From Pseudaminobacter sp040045035 (GTDB lineage Bacteria; Pseudomonadota; Alphaproteobacteria; Rhizobiales; Rhizobiaceae), in assembly GCF_040045035.1 (NCBI RefSeq), contig NZ_JBDZDS010000001.1:434001-498000 (forward strand): DNA of 64,000 nucleotides, in the 5' to 3' direction. Below, piece by piece: positions 40,759 through 49,732 of this stretch (its first letter is position 1; each line of letters opens with the position of its first letter). The translations under genes were made by a program, and so were the position numbers. Under the pieces are notes generated by a model. That model searched no databases, had not been told where the DNA came from, and saw nothing but the letters and a program-made list of their open reading frames with translations.

Positions 40759-43629
40759 TCAGGCTTGAGCGAGCGGATACTGTTCCTTCAAAAGCTTGAG
40801 CACCGCGTCGCCGCCGATCGGTAACCCGAACATGAAGCTCTGCACATATTCGCAGCCCATCTGCCGCAGCTGCAGTGCGTCGTTCTCGTCCGAAATGCCT
40901 TCCGCCACCACCGACATGCCAAGCTCATGCGCCATGTTGACCATGGATTTCAGCAGCACCGTGCGCTTGGATGAGGAGTCATCGACGAAGCTCCGGTCGA
41001 TCTTGATCGTGTCGAAGGGGAAGCGCGTCAGGTAGGAGAGCGACGAATAGCCGGTGCCGAAGTCGTCCAGCGAGAGGCCGATGCCGAGCTGCTTGAGCTT
41101 GGTCAGCACATGGGCGGTCTGCTCGGGATTGTCCATCACCAGCGATTCGGTCAGTTCGAGGCGGAAGCAGCGGGGCCTCAGGCCGGTCTTGGAGATGATC
41201 GAGCGCACGTCGCTGACGAGGTCGCGCCGGATGAGCTGACGGCTGGAGAGATTGACCGAGACCGATAGCGGCGCATCGCCGATCTGCTTCTGCCAGGTGA
41301 CCAGGTCTTCCGCCGCCTGCTGCATGGCGAACAGGCCCAGAGGGACGATCAGTCCGCAGCTTTCGGCGACAGGGATGAAGTCGGAGGGCGGGATCATGCC
41401 GCGGCGCGGATGTTCCCAGCGCAGCAGGGCCTCGAAGCCGGCGACGGTGCGGTCCTCGAGCCGGACGATCGGCTGGTAGGCGAGGGTGAACTCCCTGCGT
41501 TCGACTGCGCGGCGCAGGTCCGATTCGAGCTGCAGCCGGTCGGTGCCGACCGAGCGGAAAGCGGGGCGGAAGGGCTCGATACGGTCGCCGCCGAAGCGCT
41601 TGGCCTGATGCATGGCCAGTTCGGCATCCTTGACCATGTCTTCAGCCGAGGCCTGCGCAGGCGTCCAGGTGATTAGGCCGACGGAGGCGGTCAGCAGGAT
41701 CTCGCGCTTGGCGAAGGTGATCGGCGAGCCCACCGCCTGCTTGATGGCGTCTGCGACCGCGGCGATGCGGGCCGGCTCCTGTTCGGAGAGCAGCATCAGC
41801 GCGAACTGGTCGCCGGCGAAACGCGACAGCGAATCCTTCGGCTTGAGCAGGCGGTTGAGGCGCCGCGCGATGGTGAGCAGGATGGTGTCGCCGGCGGAGA
41901 TGCCGAGGCTGTCATTGACGTGCTTGAAGCGGTCGATGTCGATGACGAAGACGGTCGGGCGGATCTTGTCCTCGGTCTTGGCGATGGAGAGCACCGCCTC
42001 GAGCCGGTTCATGAACAGCTCGCGGTTGGGCAGGCCGGTCAGATTGTCGTGCACGGCGTCATGCAGAAGCCGCTCTTCCGACTTCTTCTGCTCGGTCACG
42101 TCGAGCAGCGTCCCGACGCAGCGGATGACCTCGCCGTCGGAGCCGACCACCGGCCGGGCGCGCAGCGAAAACCAGTGATAGTGACCGTCGGCACCCCGCA
42201 GGCGGAAGTTCTGCGCCACGCGTCCGCGCCTGTGCTCAAGTACGACGTCGAGCGTGGTGCGGAAAGTGTCGCGGTCATCGCTGTGGAGAACGGGCAGCCA
42301 GTTGCGGGCCGGACCGCCGAGCGCGTTGGGCGTGAGGCCGAGCTGCAGGCTGACGTCGGGGCGGGTCACCACCCGGTCGCGCAGCACGTCCCAGTCCCAG
42401 ACGATGTCGCCGGAGCCGGCAACGGCCAGCGCCTGGCGTTCCAGATCGCTGAAAAGGCCCTGATGCAGGGCGCCGCCCGCGAAGGCGTGCTGCATGACGG
42501 TGAAGCCGATGAGCAGGATGATGAGGATCAGACCGCCGCCCAGCGCCGGCTGGACAACGTCGTTGTCGAGAAGGCCGGTGACGGCCATCCATGATCCGCA
42601 GAGCCAGATAAGCACCATGACCCAGCTGGGGATCAGCATGATGGCGCGGTCATAGCCGCGGATGCCGAGCAGCACGATGAGTCCGGTGCCGCTGATGGCA
42701 GCGGCGGCAAATGACAGGCGCGCGATGCCGGACGCGACGGCCGGATCGATGACGGCGACGCCGGCGATCATTAGCAGCCCGAGGATCCAGGCGAAGACGC
42801 CATAGCTGAAGTGCCCGTGCCAGCGGTTGAGGTTGAGATAGGCGAACAGGAACACCACGAAGGTTGCGGCAAGGCCGACTTCGGTGCCCGCGCGCCATAT
42901 CTGCTCGCTTCCGGGAGAGAAGGCGATGATCTTGTTGAGGAAGCCGAAGTCGACGCAGATATAGGCCAGTACCGCCCACGAGAGGGCTGCCGTTGCCGGG
43001 AACATGGACGTGCCCTTGACCACGAAAAGGATGGTCAGGAACAGCGCCAGCAGGCCGGCGATGCCGATGATGATGCCGCGAAACAGCGTGTAGGAGTTGA
43101 CCGAGTCCTTGAAGGCTTCCGGATCCCACAGATAGACCTGCGGCAGCTTGGGCGAGGACAGCTCGGCAATGAAGGTAACGACGGCGCCGGGGTTCAAGGT
43201 GACCAGGAACACATCGGCATCGGGGCTGGCCTGACGGTCGAGCGCAAAACCCTCGCTGGGCGTAATCGCGGCGATGCGGCTGGAGCCGAGGTCGGGCCAG
43301 AACAGGCCGGAATTCACCAGGCGGAAATGCGGCGCCACGATGAGGCGGTCGAGTTGCTGCTCGGTGGTGTTGGCAAGCGCGAAGACGGCCCAGTCGCCGC
43401 TGGAACGTGAGTCGTTGGCTTCCACCTCGATGCGCCGCACGATTCCGTCGGGGCCGGGGGCTGTGGAAACCTGAAAATTCTCGCCCTGATTCCGGTAGAT
43501 CTCCACCGCGCGGGACAGGTCGAGCGCCACGTCGTCACGGGCGATCTTGATGGGCTCTATGGCGAAGGCGGACGAGGCCGTGCAGAGGCTCGCGATAGCC
43601 GCGAGAAAAAAGACCAGCAGGCGTCCCAT
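40759..43629 (-). CDS. Membrane-bound PAS-GGDEF-EAL protein with degenerate GGDEF motif
   Basis: A 956-residue c-di-GMP signalling protein. Order: signal peptide or first helix; periplasmic sensor-like domain to about 175; seven or eight transmembrane helices (about 185-385); PAS/PAC (about 395-520, HWFSLRARPVVGSDGEV); GGDEF (about 525-690); EAL (about 700-950). The cyclase motif reads AGDQF (SRFAGDQFALML), not GGDEF, so diguanylate cyclase activity is doubtful. The EAL half looks intact: EALLRWEHP, SVNLSSRQL, ELTESLVM, DDFGTGYSSLSYL, KIDRSFV, VVAEGI. It is best read as a phosphodiesterase with a regulatory GGDEF. Start 43629 or TTG 43647. Confidence 0.92.
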   Translation of the reverse strand: MGRLLVFFLAAIASLCTASSAFAIEPIKIARDDVALDLSRAVEIYRNQGENFQVSTAPGPDGIVRRIEVEANDSRSSGDWAVFALANTTEQQLDRLIVAPHFRLVNSGLFWPDLGSSRIAAITPSEGFALDRQASPDADVFLVTLNPGAVVTFIAELSSPKLPQVYLWDPEAFKDSVNSYTLFRGIIIGIAGLLALFLTILFVVKGTSMFPATAALSWAVLAYICVDFGFLNKIIAFSPGSEQIWRAGTEVGLAATFVVFLFAYLNLNRWHGHFSYGVFAWILGLLMIAGVAVIDPAVASGIARLSFAAAAISGTGLIVLLGIRGYDRAIMLIPSWVMVLIWLCGSWMAVTGLLDNDVVQPALGGGLILIILLIGFTVMQHAFAGGALHQGLFSDLERQALAVAGSGDIVWDWDVLRDRVVTRPDVSLQLGLTPNALGGPARNWLPVLHSDDRDTFRTTLDVVLEHRRGRVAQNFRLRGADGHYHWFSLRARPVVGSDGEVIRCVGTLLDVTEQKKSEERLLHDAVHDNLTGLPNRELFMNRLEAVLSIAKTEDKIRPTVFVIDIDRFKHVNDSLGISAGDTILLTIARRLNRLLKPKDSLSRFAGDQFALMLLSEQEPARIAAVADAIKQAVGSPITFAKREILLTASVGLITWTPAQASAEDMVKDAELAMHQAKRFGGDRIEPFRPAFRSVGTDRLQLESDLRRAVERREFTLAYQPIVRLEDRTVAGFEALLRWEHPRRGMIPPSDFIPVAESCGLIVPLGLFAMQQAAEDLVTWQKQIGDAPLSVSVNLSSRQLIRRDLVSDVRSIISKTGLRPRCFRLELTESLVMDNPEQTAHVLTKLKQLGIGLSLDDFGTGYSSLSYLTRFPFDTIKIDRSFVDDSSSKRTVLLKSMVNMAHELGMSVVAEGISDENDALQLRQMGCEYVQSFMFGLPIGGDAVLKLLKEQYPLAQA

Positions 43630-43649
43630 CCGCAGATAATTTACCAAAA

Positions 43650-44246
43650 TCAGCCCTTTGTCGTCGCCCCGCGCTGATCGTCTGCGATCAAGCCATAGAG
43701 GTAGTGGTCCTGCCAGTTTCCATTGATCCGCAGATAGGATCGTAACAGTCCTTCACGCTGAAATCCGGCTTTTTCAAGCACGCGCATCGAGCGCTTGTTA
43801 TCGGGAATACAGGCGGCCTCGATCCTGTGCAACCTTAGCGTATCGAAGCCGAAACGGGTCACCTGCAGCACCGCGTCGAGCATGAGCCCCTGGCCGGCGT
43901 AGCGCTCGCCGATCCAGTAGCCGATCTGGCCACTCTGGGCGACGCCGTGGCGGATGTTGCCGAGGGTGATTCCCCCGACCAGCCGGTTGGTGTCGTTCTC
44001 GAAAATGAAGAAGGCGACCGCGGTGCCATTGGCAAAATCCTCGCGATAGCGGCTGATGCGATGACGCCAGGCCGAGCGGCGAAGCTCATCAGGAGCCCAG
44101 CGGGGCTCCCAAGGTTCAAGGAAGCTGCGGCTTTCGGCGCGCAGGGCCGCCCATTCGCGATAGTCGCCGGGCTCCGGCACGCGCAGATGGACGCGCTCAC
44201 CTCTCAGCGCCGGTGCTTCTCGGCGAAAGAAAGGGAACGCGAACAT
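43650..44246 (-). CDS. RimJ/RimL-like GNAT acetyltransferase
   Basis: A 198-residue GNAT protein of the ribosomal-protein acetyltransferase type: LRGERVHLRVPEPGDYREWA, GYWIGERYAGQGLMLDAVLQVTRFGF, LHRIEAACIPDNKRSMRVLEKAGFQREGLLRSYLRING (each a known block). The substrate is unproven. It follows the M16 protease gene by 15 bases on the same strand, and the long GGDEF-EAL gene starts about 20 bases after its stop, so the minus-strand genes thrC, M16, GNAT and possibly the EAL gene are co-transcribed. Confidence 0.9.
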   Translation of the reverse strand: MFAFPFFRREAPALRGERVHLRVPEPGDYREWAALRAESRSFLEPWEPRWAPDELRRSAWRHRISRYREDFANGTAVAFFIFENDTNRLVGGITLGNIRHGVAQSGQIGYWIGERYAGQGLMLDAVLQVTRFGFDTLRLHRIEAACIPDNKRSMRVLEKAGFQREGLLRSYLRINGNWQDHYLYGLIADDQRGATTKG

Positions 44247-44261
44247 CGCTCTGGCGCCGAC

Positions 44262-45554
44262 TCAGCCGGCCAGCTTGTGCATGCGGCCGTTTGCCTTGGG
44301 AAGCGCGTCGCGGATCGCCTCGTAGGGGGGGAGCGACCCGATCGGGCCGACGGCGGTGACCGTCGGCTTGGTCGAGAACAGTCGCGCGGAAAGGTCGGTC
44401 AGGCGCTCGACGGTGAGCGCGCCGAGCCGTTCCATGAGTTCCTCCTTGGCAATCGGACGGCCGAACAGCAGCATCTGGCGTGCGATCTGCGAAGCCCGGC
44501 TCGAGGCGCTCTCGGCCGACATGATGAGGCCGGCGCGATATTGCGCTCGCGCCCGGTCTAGCTCCTCCTGAAGGATGCTGTCGCCGGCCCGCTCCAGCTC
44601 CTTGATGATGAGGGGGACGAGGCGGGCGATGTCGGCCTGCCCGGTGGCGGCATGGACGCCGAAGATGCCGGTGTCGGAGAAGCCCCAATGGAAGGCATAG
44701 ACCGAGTAGCAAAGGCCGCGTTTCTCGCGCACTTCCTGGAACAGGCGGGACGACATGCCGCCGCCGAGGATCATCGACAGGATCTGCGAGGCGTAGAAGT
44801 CGCGCATGTGATAGGCGCGCCCCTCGAAGCCGAGCACGATCTGCGCGTCCATGAGGTCGCGATGCTCGCGGTAGTCGCCGCCGACATAGTGCGCAAATTG
44901 CGGCATCACGCCGTCGGCCTTGGCGCGGAAGCGGCCGAGGCGCCTTTCGACATCGCGCACGAAGACGTCGTGCTTCACGTCGCCGGCGGCGACGATCACC
45001 ATCTGCTCGGCGCCGTATTGGCGCTCCATGAAGGCGTGGAGTTGCTGCGAGGTGAAGGATTTGACGGTTTCGGGCGTGCCGAGGATCGAGCGGCCGATGG
45101 TCTGGTGCCGGAACGCGGTCTCGGTGAAATGGTCGAACACGACATCGTCCGGCGTGTCGTGGGCAGCACCGATCTCCTGGAGGATGACGTGCTGTTCGCG
45201 CTCCAGTTCTTCCGGATCGAATTTCGATTCCGTCAGGATGTCGGACAGGAGGTCCAGGGCGAGCGGAACGTCGTCGGCCAGGACGCGGGCGTAGAAGGAC
45301 GTAGTTTCGACGCTTGTGGCTGCGTTGATCTCGCCGCCGACATTTTCGATATCGGCAGCGATCTGGAACGCGCTTCGTTTGTTGGTCCCCTTGAACGCCA
45401 TGTGCTCAAGGAGGTGGGCCATCCCATGCTCGTCGTCGCGTTCGTTCCGGGCCCCTGACTTGACCCAAACGCCCAATGCGACGGATTCGATACTTGGAAG
45501 GGTCTCGGTGGCTACCGTCAGGCCGTTCGACAGACGGCTTACCTCAACACCCAT
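44262..45554 (-). CDS. M16 family zinc peptidase (processing-peptidase-like)
   Basis: A 430-residue relative of mitochondrial processing peptidase and bacterial PqqL-type proteases. The inverted zinc motif HxxEH is in GMAHLLEHMAFKGT, with the third ligand Glu in LEREQHVILQEIGAAHD region; C-terminal domain blocks include GGGMSSRLFQEVREKRGLCYSV. It is a single M16 unit, so it may work as a homodimer. Position between thrC and a GNAT gene is conserved in alphaproteobacteria to my knowledge. The gene starts 11 bases after the thrC stop. Confidence 0.93.
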   Translation of the reverse strand: MGVEVSRLSNGLTVATETLPSIESVALGVWVKSGARNERDDEHGMAHLLEHMAFKGTNKRSAFQIAADIENVGGEINAATSVETTSFYARVLADDVPLALDLLSDILTESKFDPEELEREQHVILQEIGAAHDTPDDVVFDHFTETAFRHQTIGRSILGTPETVKSFTSQQLHAFMERQYGAEQMVIVAAGDVKHDVFVRDVERRLGRFRAKADGVMPQFAHYVGGDYREHRDLMDAQIVLGFEGRAYHMRDFYASQILSMILGGGMSSRLFQEVREKRGLCYSVYAFHWGFSDTGIFGVHAATGQADIARLVPLIIKELERAGDSILQEELDRARAQYRAGLIMSAESASSRASQIARQMLLFGRPIAKEELMERLGALTVERLTDLSARLFSTKPTVTAVGPIGSLPPYEAIRDALPKANGRMHKLAG

Positions 45555-45565
45555 AAAGTTACTCC

Positions 45566-46960
45566 CTAACGCGCCGCCCGCGCGTGGCGGCTAATGTAAT
45601 CTTCCACCATTTTCAGTTCGGAGGAAAGTATCGTGTACTTTTCCTTCTTTTCCATCAACCCCCCGAGCCAGGCCGGCAGCGCCGGGTTGATGCCACAGGC
45701 TTCCTCCACTGCCGCCGGGAACTTGGCGGGATGGGCGGTGGCCAGCACGATCATGGGCGTGTCGCCGGCATGCTGGCGGGCGACATGCACGGCGGTGGCC
45801 GTGTGCGGGTCGAGGAGATAGGAGCTCGCCTGCAGCGTCTCGCGAATGGTGGCCGCGGTTTCGTCCATGGTGGCGCGTCCGGCGTCGAACTCAGCGCGGA
45901 TCGCGGCGAGCGTCGGGGCGTCGATGGTGAATGCACCGGACTGCTTGAGGCCGGCCATATGGCGCCGCACCTCGCCGGCATCGCGACCCGAAGCCTCGAA
46001 CAGCAGCCGTTCGAAATTCGACGACACCTGGATGTCCATAGAAGGCGACGTGGTCGCAACGACGCCGGTGGTGCGGTATTCGCCGGTCGCCAGCGTGCGG
46101 GCGAGGATGTCATTGTCGTTGGTGGCAATGATCAGGCGCTCGATCGGCAGGCCCATGCGCTTGGCGGCATAGCCGGCGAAGATGTCGCCGAAATTGCCGG
46201 TGGGAACGGTGAAGGAGACCGGCCGGTCCGGCGCGCCGAGCGAAAGCGCCGACGAGAAGTAGTAGACGATCTGGGCCATGATGCGGGCCCAGTTGATCGA
46301 GTTCACGCCCGACAACGAGACGCGGTCACGGAAGGCATGGTCGTTGAACATGTCCTTCACCAGGCCCTGGCAGTCGTCGAAATTGCCTTCGATCGCAAGA
46401 GCGTGGACGTTGGAGGCCTCGTGGGTGGTCATCTGGCGCTGCTGCACCGGAGACACGCGGCCATGCGGGAACAGCACGAACATGTCGGTGCGGGCGCGAC
46501 CGGCGAAGGCGTCGATGGCCGCGCCGCCGGTGTCGCCCGATGTGGCGGCGGTGATGGTGGCGCGCTGGCCGCGCTCGGCCAGCACATGGTCCATCAGGCG
46601 CGCCAGCATCTGCATGGCAACGTCCTTGAAGGCCAGCGTCGGGCCGTGGAAAAGCTCCAGCACGAAGGTGTTGGCGCCGGTCTGGACGAGCGGGCAGACC
46701 GCTTCATGCCGGAAAGTGGCGTAGGCCTCCCGCACGATTTTCTCGAAGTCGGAAGCGGCTATCTCGCCGCCGAGGAACGGCGTCAGCAGGCGGATGGCGA
46801 GATCGGGATAGGACAGGCCGCGCATGGCACGGATTTCGGCCGGGCTGAAGTGGGGCCATTCGCTGGGAATGTAGAGCCCGCCGTCACGCGCCAATCCGGT
46901 CAGGATCGCGTCGGAAAAGCCTAGTGCGGGTGCCTCCCCGCGGGTGCTCACGTAGTTCAT
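45566..46960 (-). CDS. thrC: Threonine synthase ThrC
   Basis: PLP enzyme converting O-phosphohomoserine to threonine. The 464-residue protein has MNYVSTRGEAPALGFSDAIL at its N-terminus, FHGPTLAFKDVAMQMLARL with the PLP lysine, ATSGDTGGAAIDAF, the phosphate-binding VPTGNFGDIFAGYAA, and HPAKFPAAVEEA near the C-terminus. Two nearby ATGs (46966 and 46960) are possible starts; GGACAG upstream fits either, and 46960 gives the usual N-terminus. Together with thrB at 37099 it covers the last two steps of threonine synthesis. Confidence 0.95.
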   Translation of the reverse strand: MNYVSTRGEAPALGFSDAILTGLARDGGLYIPSEWPHFSPAEIRAMRGLSYPDLAIRLLTPFLGGEIAASDFEKIVREAYATFRHEAVCPLVQTGANTFVLELFHGPTLAFKDVAMQMLARLMDHVLAERGQRATITAATSGDTGGAAIDAFAGRARTDMFVLFPHGRVSPVQQRQMTTHEASNVHALAIEGNFDDCQGLVKDMFNDHAFRDRVSLSGVNSINWARIMAQIVYYFSSALSLGAPDRPVSFTVPTGNFGDIFAGYAAKRMGLPIERLIIATNDNDILARTLATGEYRTTGVVATTSPSMDIQVSSNFERLLFEASGRDAGEVRRHMAGLKQSGAFTIDAPTLAAIRAEFDAGRATMDETAATIRETLQASSYLLDPHTATAVHVARQHAGDTPMIVLATAHPAKFPAAVEEACGINPALPAWLGGLMEKKEKYTILSSELKMVEDYISRHARAAR

Positions 46961-47089
46961 CGTCATCCGTCTGTCCTGGCGCAACCTGTATTGCAAAGCC
47001 GATGGTTGAAAACTTGCTCGCTGTCAGTCGCATTTTTGCCGCGCGATTGCTATACCAGCGCCAGCTTTGCGAGAGGGAAGTTCGAGCAT

Positions 47090-47656
47090 ATGAAGTTTCT
47101 GCAGTTTCGATTGGGTAATAATCGTTTTCTGACGGGTCTTGCAGTTTCCGGCTTGATGATTGCCGTCGCAGGCTGCCAATCCAGCGACACCGCCAGCAAG
47201 GAGGCGCAGCCGAAGGTCGCCGCAAGCGAGCTCACGGCATACTGCCCGCGGGTTACGCTGCGGGAAGGAACCGCATACCTCAACACCTACGCCAAGGGCG
47301 GGCAGGACGATCCGACTAAGCTGGTCTACCAGTCGTCCATCTCCGACGTCACGCGCAGCTGCAGCCGCGCCGATGGCATGCTCACCCTCAACGTCGCGGT
47401 CGCCGGCAGGGTGGTGCCCGGTCCTGTGGCCAAACCGGGCAACGTCACGATGCCGATCCGCGTCGCCGTGGTGCGCGGCGAGGAGGTGCTCTATTCCAAG
47501 CTGCACAACTTCCAGGTCGCGGTCTCCGACCAGTCGTCCGCCGCGCAGTTCGTGTTCAACGATCCGGCCGTGACCTTCCCGATCCCGACGGAGCCGAACG
47601 TGCAGGTCTATGCCGGCTACGACGAAGGCCCGCCGGCCAAGACCAAGAAGAAGTAA
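47090..47656 (+). CDS. Conserved outer-membrane lipoprotein, unknown function
   Basis: A 188-residue precursor with a lipoprotein signal: charged start (MKFLQFRLGNNRF), hydrophobic LTGLAVSGLMIAVAG and lipobox Cys in VAGCQSSDTA. The mature part has two Cys (AYCPRVTLREGTAYL, VTRSCSRADG) probably bonded, then repeated beta-strand-like sequence (LNVAVAGRVVPGPVAKPGNVTMPIRVAVVRG in short strands) and a Lys-rich end. AGAGGGAAG precedes the ATG. The family occurs in rhizobia without a known function. Confidence 0.85.
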   Translation: MKFLQFRLGNNRFLTGLAVSGLMIAVAGCQSSDTASKEAQPKVAASELTAYCPRVTLREGTAYLNTYAKGGQDDPTKLVYQSSISDVTRSCSRADGMLTLNVAVAGRVVPGPVAKPGNVTMPIRVAVVRGEEVLYSKLHNFQVAVSDQSSAAQFVFNDPAVTFPIPTEPNVQVYAGYDEGPPAKTKKK

Positions 47657-47664
47657 CGCGGCGA

Positions 47665-48354
47665 TCACGCGTCTTCCGACCACTCCGACAGCGCGGCGAC
47701 GACGCCGGCAAGGTCCGCCCAGCGGCGGATGACGGTTTCTGCGCCGGCTTCCGTCAGCGCGTCGGCGTGGCCGGGGTAGCTGTGCGAGGCGCCGGTGAAG
47801 CCGATGGCGCGCATGCCGGCGGCCCGCGCGCCGGCTACGCCGTGCACCGAATCCTCGATCACGAAGGTGCGCGTCGGCTCGGCTCCCAAAGTGCTGGCTG
47901 CGTGCAGGAACACGTCCGGGGCCGGCTTGGGCTTCCTCGTCGGCGTATCCAGCGAAGAGAAGACGCGGCCCGAGAAGAACGGCAGAAGCCGCGTCTTGCC
48001 AAGCGTCATCTCAAGCCGCGCGGCGCTGGAATTGGAGCAGATGCAGCGCTGGACCGCCACGGCCGCCACCGCCTCATGCACGCCGTCCACGGCGCGGACC
48101 TCGGCCTCCAGGCGGCGGTCGACAAGCTTTTCCGCCTGGTCGATGAGGGAAGCCTGCAGCGGGATCTGCGACTGCTCCTCGATGCGCAGCATGATGTCCT
48201 TGAAGGTGAGGCCAGCATAGACCTCGGCCAGTTCCTCGGCTGAAATCGGGAAACCGGCGGACGTCAGAAGGTCGGCCTCGACGCGCGCGGCGATGATTTC
48301 TGAATCGACGAGAACGCCGTCGCAATCGAAGATGACGAGATCTGGCTGTGTCAT
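47665..48354 (-). CDS. HAD-superfamily phosphatase (phosphoglycolate phosphatase/beta-PGM-like)
   Basis: A 229-residue HAD hydrolase. Motif I is VIFDCDGVLVDSE, motif II CSNSSAARLEMTL, motif III the Lys in TRKPKPAPDVFLHAA and motif IV FVIEDSVHGVAGARAAGM. The helical cap between motifs I and II places it in subfamily IA. It resembles 6-phosphogluconate or sugar-phosphate phosphatases of the YieH/YfbT kind, but the substrate is uncertain. It diverges from ccrM over about 200 bp and converges with the lipoprotein gene. Confidence 0.9.
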   Translation of the reverse strand: MTQPDLVIFDCDGVLVDSEIIAARVEADLLTSAGFPISAEELAEVYAGLTFKDIMLRIEEQSQIPLQASLIDQAEKLVDRRLEAEVRAVDGVHEAVAAVAVQRCICSNSSAARLEMTLGKTRLLPFFSGRVFSSLDTPTRKPKPAPDVFLHAASTLGAEPTRTFVIEDSVHGVAGARAAGMRAIGFTGASHSYPGHADALTEAGAETVIRRWADLAGVVAALSEWSEDA

Positions 48355-48503
48355 GACAATCCGGGAAATTGGGGAGGAAATGGCCGCAAACGGCTTATGT
48401 AGGTTCGGGCAGCGACATACACCATAGGCACCTGATCCGCAAACCTGAGGGGCCTTGCTCGAGAAATTTGGACGCCGGCTTCACCAATTGTTTACGCTGA
48501 TCG

Positions 48504-48539
48504 GTAACCATAACAGGGTGTAAACAGTAACGTGTAACC
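48504..48539 (+). promoter_or_regulatory. Repeated GTAAMC elements in the ccrM promoter region
   Basis: Four GTAA-type repeats lie in 36 bp: GTAACC (48504-48509), GTAAAC (48520-48525), GTAACG (48527-48532) and GTAACC (48534-48539), ending 11 bases before the ccrM ATG. GTAACCAT differs by one base from the CtrA half-site TTAACCAT. CtrA control of ccrM is known in Caulobacter; here it is only a suggestion from similarity. Confidence 0.35.
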
Positions 48540-48550
48540 CGGGTGCTTGA

Positions 48551-49684
48551 ATGTCCGCCGTGCGTCTTCCCGTCGACCTCTCCCCCACGCCGCAGAAAGC
48601 CGAGTGGCTTGATACGATCCTGAAAGGGGATTGCGTCGCCGCGCTCAACAAGCTGCCGGAGAAGTCGATCGACGTCATCTTCGCCGACCCGCCTTACAAT
48701 CTCCAGCTCAATGGCGACCTGCACCGCCCCGACCAGTCGAAGGTCGATGCCGTGGACGATCACTGGGACCAGTTCGACAGCTTTGCGGCCTACGACGCCT
48801 TCACCCGCGCCTGGCTGCTGGCGGCGCGCCGCGTGCTGAAGCCGAACGGCACCATCTGGGTGATCGGCTCCTATCACAACATCTTCCGCGTCGGCGCCTC
48901 GATGCAGGATCTCGGCTACTGGATTCTCAACGACATCGTCTGGCGCAAGACCAACCCGATGCCGAATTTCCGCGGCCGTCGCTTCCAGAACGCGCATGAA
49001 ACGATGATCTGGGCCTCGCGCGACGCCAATTCCAAGAACTACACCTTCAACTACGACTCGCTGAAGGCGGCCAATGACGACGTGCAGATGCGCTCGGACT
49101 GGCTGTTCCCGATCTGCACCGGATCGGAGCGGCTGAAGGACGACAACGGCGACAAGCTGCATCCGACGCAGAAGCCCGAGGCGCTGCTGGCCCGCATCAT
49201 GATGGCGTCGACCAAGCCGGGCGACGTGGTGCTCGACCCGTTCTTCGGCTCCGGCACGACCGGCGCGGTGGCCAAGCGCCTTGGCCGCCACTTCGTGGGC
49301 ATCGAACGCGAGCAAGAATATATCGACGCCGCCACGGCGCGCATCGACGCGGTGAAGCCGCTGGAAAGTGCTGCGCTGACCGTGCTTTCGGGCAAGCGTG
49401 CGGAGCCGCGCGTGGCCTTCGTGTCGCTCATCGATTCCGGCATGATGAAGCCGGGAACCGTTCTGTACGATGCGAAGAAGCGCTGGTCGGCGACGGTGCG
49501 CGCCGACGGCACGCTGGCGACAGCCGACCAGGCTGGCTCCATTCATCGGATCGGCGCGGCCGTGCAGGGGCTGGACGCCTGCAACGGCTGGACCTTCTGG
49601 CACTACGAGCGCAATGGCGGCCTGACGCAGATCGACGAGCTGCGCCGCATCGCGCGCCTGGGCATGGAGCGCGCCGGCGCGTGA
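48551..49684 (+). CDS. ccrM: Cell-cycle DNA adenine methyltransferase CcrM (GANTC)
   Basis: Orphan beta-class methylase that modifies adenine in GANTC near the end of replication and is essential or important in rhizobia and Caulobacter. The 377-residue protein has DPPYNL at 46-51 preceding the SAM motif DPFFGSGTTG at 229-238 (beta-class order), RRFQNAHETMIWAS, and after about residue 270 the C-terminal extension shared with CcrM proteins (VLYDAKKRWSATVRADG, GWTFWHYERNG), which takes part in DNA recognition. No restriction gene is nearby, consistent with a regulatory role. Confidence 0.96.
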   Translation: MSAVRLPVDLSPTPQKAEWLDTILKGDCVAALNKLPEKSIDVIFADPPYNLQLNGDLHRPDQSKVDAVDDHWDQFDSFAAYDAFTRAWLLAARRVLKPNGTIWVIGSYHNIFRVGASMQDLGYWILNDIVWRKTNPMPNFRGRRFQNAHETMIWASRDANSKNYTFNYDSLKAANDDVQMRSDWLFPICTGSERLKDDNGDKLHPTQKPEALLARIMMASTKPGDVVLDPFFGSGTTGAVAKRLGRHFVGIEREQEYIDAATARIDAVKPLESAALTVLSGKRAEPRVAFVSLIDSGMMKPGTVLYDAKKRWSATVRADGTLATADQAGSIHRIGAAVQGLDACNGWTFWHYERNGGLTQIDELRRIARLGMERAGA

Positions 49685-49732
49685 CCGGCCGCGCACCGCG
49701 CGTCAAGAGTTAACCGATGAGCCGGGCTCCAG

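Noticed and set aside
48355..48550. GANTC site giving CcrM feedback on its own promoter
   Set aside because: No GANTC sequence occurs in the interval.
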